Below are positions 17,567 to 21,782 of a stretch of 21,782 nucleotides of DNA, in pieces. Origin of the DNA: a virus. The stretch lies in the IMG/VR virus record IMGVR_UViG_3300030333_004277, positions 1 through 21,782 of that record, one strand, 5' to 3'. A program made the position numbers and the translations under genes. The number at the start of each line of letters is the position of its first letter. The stretch's first letter is position 1. A model generated the notes under the pieces. It saw nothing but the letters and a program-made list of their open reading frames with translations, made no database searches and was not told where the DNA came from.

Positions 17567-20500
17567 TTATTTAAAACTTTCAATATGGAAATGATCGTCT
17601 TCTACTAGAACTGTAAATATAGGTTGACCTGTCATAGAATATACTGTATATTTTGGACCTAGACTAGTATCTTTTGTTTTCTTAGCCGCTGGACTTGTGT
17701 TTAACCAATCGCTAAATTTTTCATTTAACCTCACATCAATACCCATACCTTTTGTATGTGTAGAACCATGTTGACCACCTACAGTCTTATTATATTCTGG
17801 AGTTCTATATAACCCAGTTATAACAAATTCTTCACCTAAACTTTTAGCAATATCATTAATACTAACCATTACTGCTTTTGTAGTATTAGTTACATATGGA
17901 GCGTATACACTTTCAAGGAATCTTAAGTCACTATATAAATTTTCAGATACTTTATTTAATCCAAGACTTTCAGCTCTTTTTGATGCTACTGTTTTATAAG
18001 CATTAATAGACGCTTCTGTATTTATAAACTTATTATCTTTAATATACTGTACTCCATTATAAAAGCCTCCGCCTCCCCAAGGAGCTATGTGCTCATATAT
18101 CAGATTTCTTTTTTCTTCAGAATCAATAGGTGTATTAAATAAATCTACAAATTGAGCCCCTAACATAGCATCTTTGTTATCTTCATATTCCCAAGGCATT
18201 ATTCCTTCTGGTATTTCATCAGTATCATAGATAGGTTTTTTCTTAAAGCTACCAGTTCCAAAAGTACCATTAGTTGAGTATCCATTTTCCCATAAATCAT
18301 TATCAACTAGATATGTTTCTAATCTATTTGCAGCATCTATTCTATCAGCATCACCTGAATTAATTTCAGATTCTATAAAGTCATTTATATTATTAGCTAT
18401 TTTCTTTCTATGATTTACTGTACCAGATGGCATATTATCAGAATACAATCGTTTAGCATTTATAAAGTTACGTGTTTGGTTTTGGAATATAGCTTGACCA
18501 AAGATTGCATCATTTCTATTTGCATTTCTTGTTTGGTTATATAATTCTTGTTGCAATAGTCTTTCTTGATTACCAGCTTTACCTACACCATAGAAACCTT
18601 CGTTAATATTATTTGCTACTGCCCAATCATCATTCACTTGTCTCCATGCACCATTTAATTGGAAATAATTAACATCAGCTTCTCCATTATTATCTTTGTC
18701 TACATATAGTTCACTAGCAGGTGATGGGGTATACACACTAAACATATTATATCTACTATTTTCACCAACAAATTCATCATCCCAATCACCAAACCAATCA
18801 CTGGCTTGGTCATATCCTTTTCTTTGGAAATATTCATCTAATTGTGCTTCAGTAAATAGCATATTACCTTGTACAAATTTACCAGTAACAGGCATACCAC
18901 CTTCCTGACCTATAACCATAGTTTTAGTAGGCGCATTAGGTATATGCATCCATACTCCTCCAGATCCTGCTAACTCACTTAGCTCTACAGCCATTAAAGC
19001 ATGCATATCGTCTTTATCAAGATCTAAATCCTCCATATCTTTTTTAGTACCTGCTTGATAGTTTTTAAGCATTTCTTGTAACTCAGGATTCATTACATCT
19101 ACACCATACTTAGTAACATAATCTGCAACTGCTACATCTATTTCATTTTGTAGTCGATCTCTCTCTTCAATTTCAGTTTTAGATATAACATTCCAAACAC
19201 CGCCTGGTGATGCTTTTTGTTTATTTTCGCTTGTTACCCAATTTTTATACCACTCAGGATCATGAGTTATAAGTTTTTGGTTTGTTTGCCACGCTTTAAA
19301 ACTTGAAAATTTACTATTCTTTCCGTTATTTGTCAGTATATTATAATCTGCTTCAGTGATTTTACCATCACCATCTTTATCATAATTTTTTAAAATAGTT
19401 TTCCAATATTTCTTTTTCTTATTATAAGTACTTCTTTCATCACTAGACATCCAATCTTCTCCTATACCACGTTGCCTTCTTATTGCATCTAAGTCACCAC
19501 CTAAATTTCTCCATCCTACAAATTCACCATCTTCCCAAATACCATATTCCCATTGTAGTTCTTTAATTTTGTCACCATATGTATCCATAAAACTTTTTGC
19601 AACAGATATATTATGAGCAGATATAATATCATTTGTACTACCATCTCTTTTTATTTGTACAGGATTAAGATATACTTTTGTACCACTTTCTAAAGTATAA
19701 ATACCGTCTCCTAAATTAGTAGCTATTTTATTCATTATTTCAGGAGTTGTGGTAGTTTCATTAGATGTAGCCCAAGCTGTACCAGGTAAAAATGCACGAT
19801 CTAAATCATCTAATACAGTAGTATTATTATTTTTATTATTAATATTAGTATTACTTTTAGCACCTCCTTGAATATCTCTACCTAAATATTTTTGACCATA
19901 GTCATATATTATTTGTCTAGCTATATCTGTATCTGTCATATTAGGAGCTCCATCATTATTCATTCTATAGTCTGCTATAGCGTCTTTACCTGCAGGAGTA
20001 TTCATAAATGTTTCATCCATACCTGCAGCTACTCTACTAATATCTTCTTTAGTAACATCTTTAAGAATAAGACCAGTACTAGGATCTAATCGCTCATCAA
20101 CATTCATATCTTTATAATATCTTTCTAATAATACTGATGGATCATCATATCCTGCTACAGGATTAAATGGGTATACTCCTTGAGTTTGTACATCCCACAT
20201 TTGTTTTGTAGGATCACCAGCTGGTCCCCATGGATTTTGTGGAAGTCTACCTGCTTTATCAAGTTCACGTTGATGCGCTATGTTTTTGATATAGTTATTA
20301 TAACTAGTTTGTATATCAGCAAGGTTAGGATCATTAGTTATTGTTGTAATATCTCTATTAATATTACCCCAAACACTTTTAGTTAGATCTACATTACTAT
20401 ATTTATTTATTAAGTCTTCAGCATCTTGTCTCTTTTGTTTTACATATAATTCAGATGGACTAGGTTGGTATACTCCATTCTCATCTGTAGTACCAGGTAT

Positions 20501-20665
20501 AAAATTTAATCCAAGCACATCATCATATGCTTGGTTAAGCTTTTCTACTCTAGTATCTTGTAAATCATTTTTATATTTAGTAGCCTTGAATAATTCTTCA
20601 AAAGGATAATCAGGTACATAATCTACTATAGGCGCTGACCTTGATGTTTTATAATATCTACTCAT
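17567..20665 (-). CDS. Virion-associated protein with C-terminal M15-type zinc peptidase domain
   Basis: This 1032-residue protein ends in a peptidase domain of about 110 residues of the M15 (D-Ala-D-Ala carboxypeptidase/VanY, endolysin-like) type. The signs are YRTPEYN upstream, then STHTKGMGID with zinc ligands H970 and D977 (SxHxxGxxxD), and DDHFHIE, where H1025/H1027 give the final HxH, five residues before the end. Such domains cut peptide bonds of the cell-wall stem peptide. The first 900 residues are long, polar, Asn/Asp- and Trp/Tyr-rich, without a fold I can name. They hold a canonical EF-hand loop at 429-440 (DKDGDGKITEAD) and a weaker one at 656-667. A wall-degrading domain at the end of a large protein next to the virion polymerase suggests an ejected or tail-associated lysin that opens the wall during entry. 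The gene starts 11 bases after the previous stop, with an A/T-only leader and no Shine-Dalgarno site. A late lysis enzyme is less likely given its size. Confidence 0.82.
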   Translation of the reverse strand: MSRYYKTSRSAPIVDYVPDYPFEELFKATKYKNDLQDTRVEKLNQAYDDVLGLNFIPGTTDENGVYQPSPSELYVKQKRQDAEDLINKYSNVDLTKSVWGNINRDITTITNDPNLADIQTSYNNYIKNIAHQRELDKAGRLPQNPWGPAGDPTKQMWDVQTQGVYPFNPVAGYDDPSVLLERYYKDMNVDERLDPSTGLILKDVTKEDISRVAAGMDETFMNTPAGKDAIADYRMNNDGAPNMTDTDIARQIIYDYGQKYLGRDIQGGAKSNTNINNKNNNTTVLDDLDRAFLPGTAWATSNETTTTPEIMNKIATNLGDGIYTLESGTKVYLNPVQIKRDGSTNDIISAHNISVAKSFMDTYGDKIKELQWEYGIWEDGEFVGWRNLGGDLDAIRRQRGIGEDWMSSDERSTYNKKKKYWKTILKNYDKDGDGKITEADYNILTNNGKNSKFSSFKAWQTNQKLITHDPEWYKNWVTSENKQKASPGGVWNVISKTEIEERDRLQNEIDVAVADYVTKYGVDVMNPELQEMLKNYQAGTKKDMEDLDLDKDDMHALMAVELSELAGSGGVWMHIPNAPTKTMVIGQEGGMPVTGKFVQGNMLFTEAQLDEYFQRKGYDQASDWFGDWDDEFVGENSRYNMFSVYTPSPASELYVDKDNNGEADVNYFQLNGAWRQVNDDWAVANNINEGFYGVGKAGNQERLLQQELYNQTRNANRNDAIFGQAIFQNQTRNFINAKRLYSDNMPSGTVNHRKKIANNINDFIESEINSGDADRIDAANRLETYLVDNDLWENGYSTNGTFGTGSFKKKPIYDTDEIPEGIMPWEYEDNKDAMLGAQFVDLFNTPIDSEEKRNLIYEHIAPWGGGGFYNGVQYIKDNKFINTEASINAYKTVASKRAESLGLNKVSENLYSDLRFLESVYAPYVTNTTKAVMVSINDIAKSLGEEFVITGLYRTPEYNKTVGGQHGSTHTKGMGIDVRLNEKFSDWLNTSPAAKKTKDTSLGPKYTVYSMTGQPIFTVLVEDDHFHIESFK

Positions 20666-20676
20666 AATTTAATTTA

Positions 20677-21782
20677 TTAACCTGGGTAATATAGATTTTT
20701 CCAATCTAAATAATCTTGTTCAGTAGCAGTTGGATTAATAGTCCTTTTATACTCACTAAAATCCATTGCAAAATTACCTCTTTTTATATTTTCTAAATAT
20801 GCTTGTTCTCTAAGTTTATTTATATCTTTCATACCTAATTGCTTAGCAAAGTTCTGTGTTTGGGTGCCCAAGTTACTTAAATTTTCTGACAATGCAGTAT
20901 AATATGCGTCTCTATTTTGATCTAATTTATCATCTCTTGCTGTAGCTCCAGTAGCATCAGCTATATCACCTTGGAATCTTGTTTGTGCTATTTGATTATA
21001 TAGTTGAGATTTTTGTGTATCAAATCTTAAATCAGATAAAGGTATCTGTTCCATAGCTGCTACATCTAGTGCTCGTGCACCTGCTCTTCTTTGTCCAGCA
21101 CTCATTACATAATCATCTAACCTATTTATTCCTTGTCTTCTTTGTCTATCTATTACTCTTCTTGCGCTTTCTTTTCCATCATCAAATACACTTAAAGCTT
21201 TTTCTTGATCTGCAATAGCAGCATTTTCTATATCTTCAAAGTAATTTATTTCGTCTGTATCTATTCCAGCCTTAAGTGTTGTCGCTAATGGACCAAAACC
21301 TGATATAGTTGAACCTACTCCTCCTAATATATCAGGTAAATTCTTTTTAATATTCATTCCCTCAAGAAGCTCTTTAATCGTTTGTCTAGGTTTAGCTACA
21401 TTGTTAGCAGGTGGTAAATTCGTCATACTACCAGGTACCCACATTTCCATATTATCATCCCACACTAACTGATCGTCTCCTTTAAAGTACTCTCCAAATG
21501 TAGGACTATTTTCATCTTCATCCATTGTAAACCCATATCTTTCTGCAGCTTCTGCTTGTAAATCTCCTCCACTAGTAGTCACATCTATAGGGTCAGCAGT
21601 TGATAATTCTGGAAGTTGTAATGCATTCGGATCAGTAATACTAGGTATTTCTTGGATAGGTAGTGTAGGTATTTCTGCCTGTCTTTCTAGATAATCAGGC
21701 ACACCGTTATTATTTCTATCAATCTCTCCTATACTTGGACCTGCATCTACTGTAGGTGAGGTCATACCAAACACTTTTTGAT
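20677..21782 (-). CDS. Helical virion protein, crAss-like (5' end outside window)
   Basis: The frame is open to the right edge. The first start codons seen are GTG at 21774 and ATG at 21765, but Gln-Lys codons precede them, so the true start may lie outside. Counted from the GTG, 365 residues are visible. Near the N-terminus is a calcium-loop-like DRNNNGVPDYLE (19-30), followed by a Pro-rich, acidic linker to about 125. A short Gly-rich hydrophobic segment follows (about 150-165, GGVGSTISGFGP). The rest is a long charged helical region, with RRVIDRQRRQGINRLDD and a DDKLDQNRDAYYTALSENLSNL segment. That last region (D..+D..YY..L..++...G...Q) resembles, from memory, a conserved structural or virion protein of crAss-like phages. 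The role is probably an internal or tail-associated virion protein; a scaffold or cargo function cannot be told apart. Confidence 0.7.
   Translation of the reverse strand, partial: QKVFGMTSPTVDAGPSIGEIDRNNNGVPDYLERQAEIPTLPIQEIPSITDPNALQLPELSTADPIDVTTSGGDLQAEAAERYGFTMDEDENSPTFGEYFKGDDQLVWDDNMEMWVPGSMTNLPPANNVAKPRQTIKELLEGMNIKKNLPDILGGVGSTISGFGPLATTLKAGIDTDEINYFEDIENAAIADQEKALSVFDDGKESARRVIDRQRRQGINRLDDYVMSAGQRRAGARALDVAAMEQIPLSDLRFDTQKSQLYNQIAQTRFQGDIADATGATARDDKLDQNRDAYYTALSENLSNLGTQTQNFAKQLGMKDINKLREQAYLENIKRGNFAMDFSEYKRTINPTATEQDYLDWKNLYYPG

Noticed and set aside
19346-19381. Possible dockerin domain at the DKDGDGKITEAD loop
   Set aside because: Only one loop is present here, with no second copy at the usual dockerin spacing, so an isolated EF-hand-like loop is the safer reading.
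18696-20386. Three short + strand frames (at 18696, 19892 and 20180)
   Set aside because: All are antisense to the M15-domain protein gene and lack motifs or spacing typical of genes.
1-21782. Stop-codon reassignment, CRISPR arrays, tRNA genes and insertion sequences
   Set aside because: The long frames are complete in the standard code, and I saw no spaced direct repeats, cloverleaf-like sequence, transposase or terminal inverted repeats.

Overview
The window looks like part of a large, AT-rich genome of a crAss-like phage (Crassvirales or a near relative) or an integrated or assembled fragment of one. The strongest evidence is an unbroken 11-kb gene whose 3669-residue product carries the DxDxD active-site loop of the crAss-type virion RNA polymerase (DFDFD at residues 2896-2900, preceded by an RIPTQ segment), with a zinc-metalloprotease HExxH site in the same chain. 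No clear Shine-Dalgarno site precedes any gene; leaders are A/T-rich, as is common for phages of Bacteroidota. The host is therefore inferred to be a bacteroidote, possibly marine, but nothing in the window proves it. There is no tRNA, integrase, transposon or CRISPR array. No intergenic gap exceeds about 25 bases apart from the 37-base convergent junction, so there is no long stretch without a gene.

Layout. Bases 1-2540 (+ strand) hold three genes that overlap end to end: the 3' end of a probable AAA+ ATPase, a VWA-domain protein with a complete MIDAS site, and a short radical-SAM protein of the spore photoproduct lyase (SPL) type. A strong hairpin terminator at 2543-2572 separates them from the opposite-strand block. 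Bases 2578-21782 (- strand) hold a tightly packed late/virion block. In transcription order it contains a helical virion protein (5' end outside the window), a 1032-residue protein ending in an M15-type peptidase domain, the giant RNA polymerase protein, two tiny overlapping lysine-rich proteins, and a 1246-residue protein with coiled coils and hydrophobic segments.

How they may work together. The - strand block reads as the set of proteins packaged in or ejected from a short-tailed virion. It would supply a wall-cleaving peptidase, membrane-active Gly/Ala-rich segments, a metalloprotease and the polymerase that starts early transcription. The + strand trio pairs a presumed AAA+ motor with a VWA adaptor and places a DNA photolesion repair-type enzyme in the same transcription unit; its joint role is unknown.

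The two tiny genes at 6318-6525 are easily missed. The most unusual points are the fusion in the giant protein, the AAA+/VWA/SPL trio, and these overlapping basic microproteins. Family assignments come from motifs recognised by eye, not from database searches.
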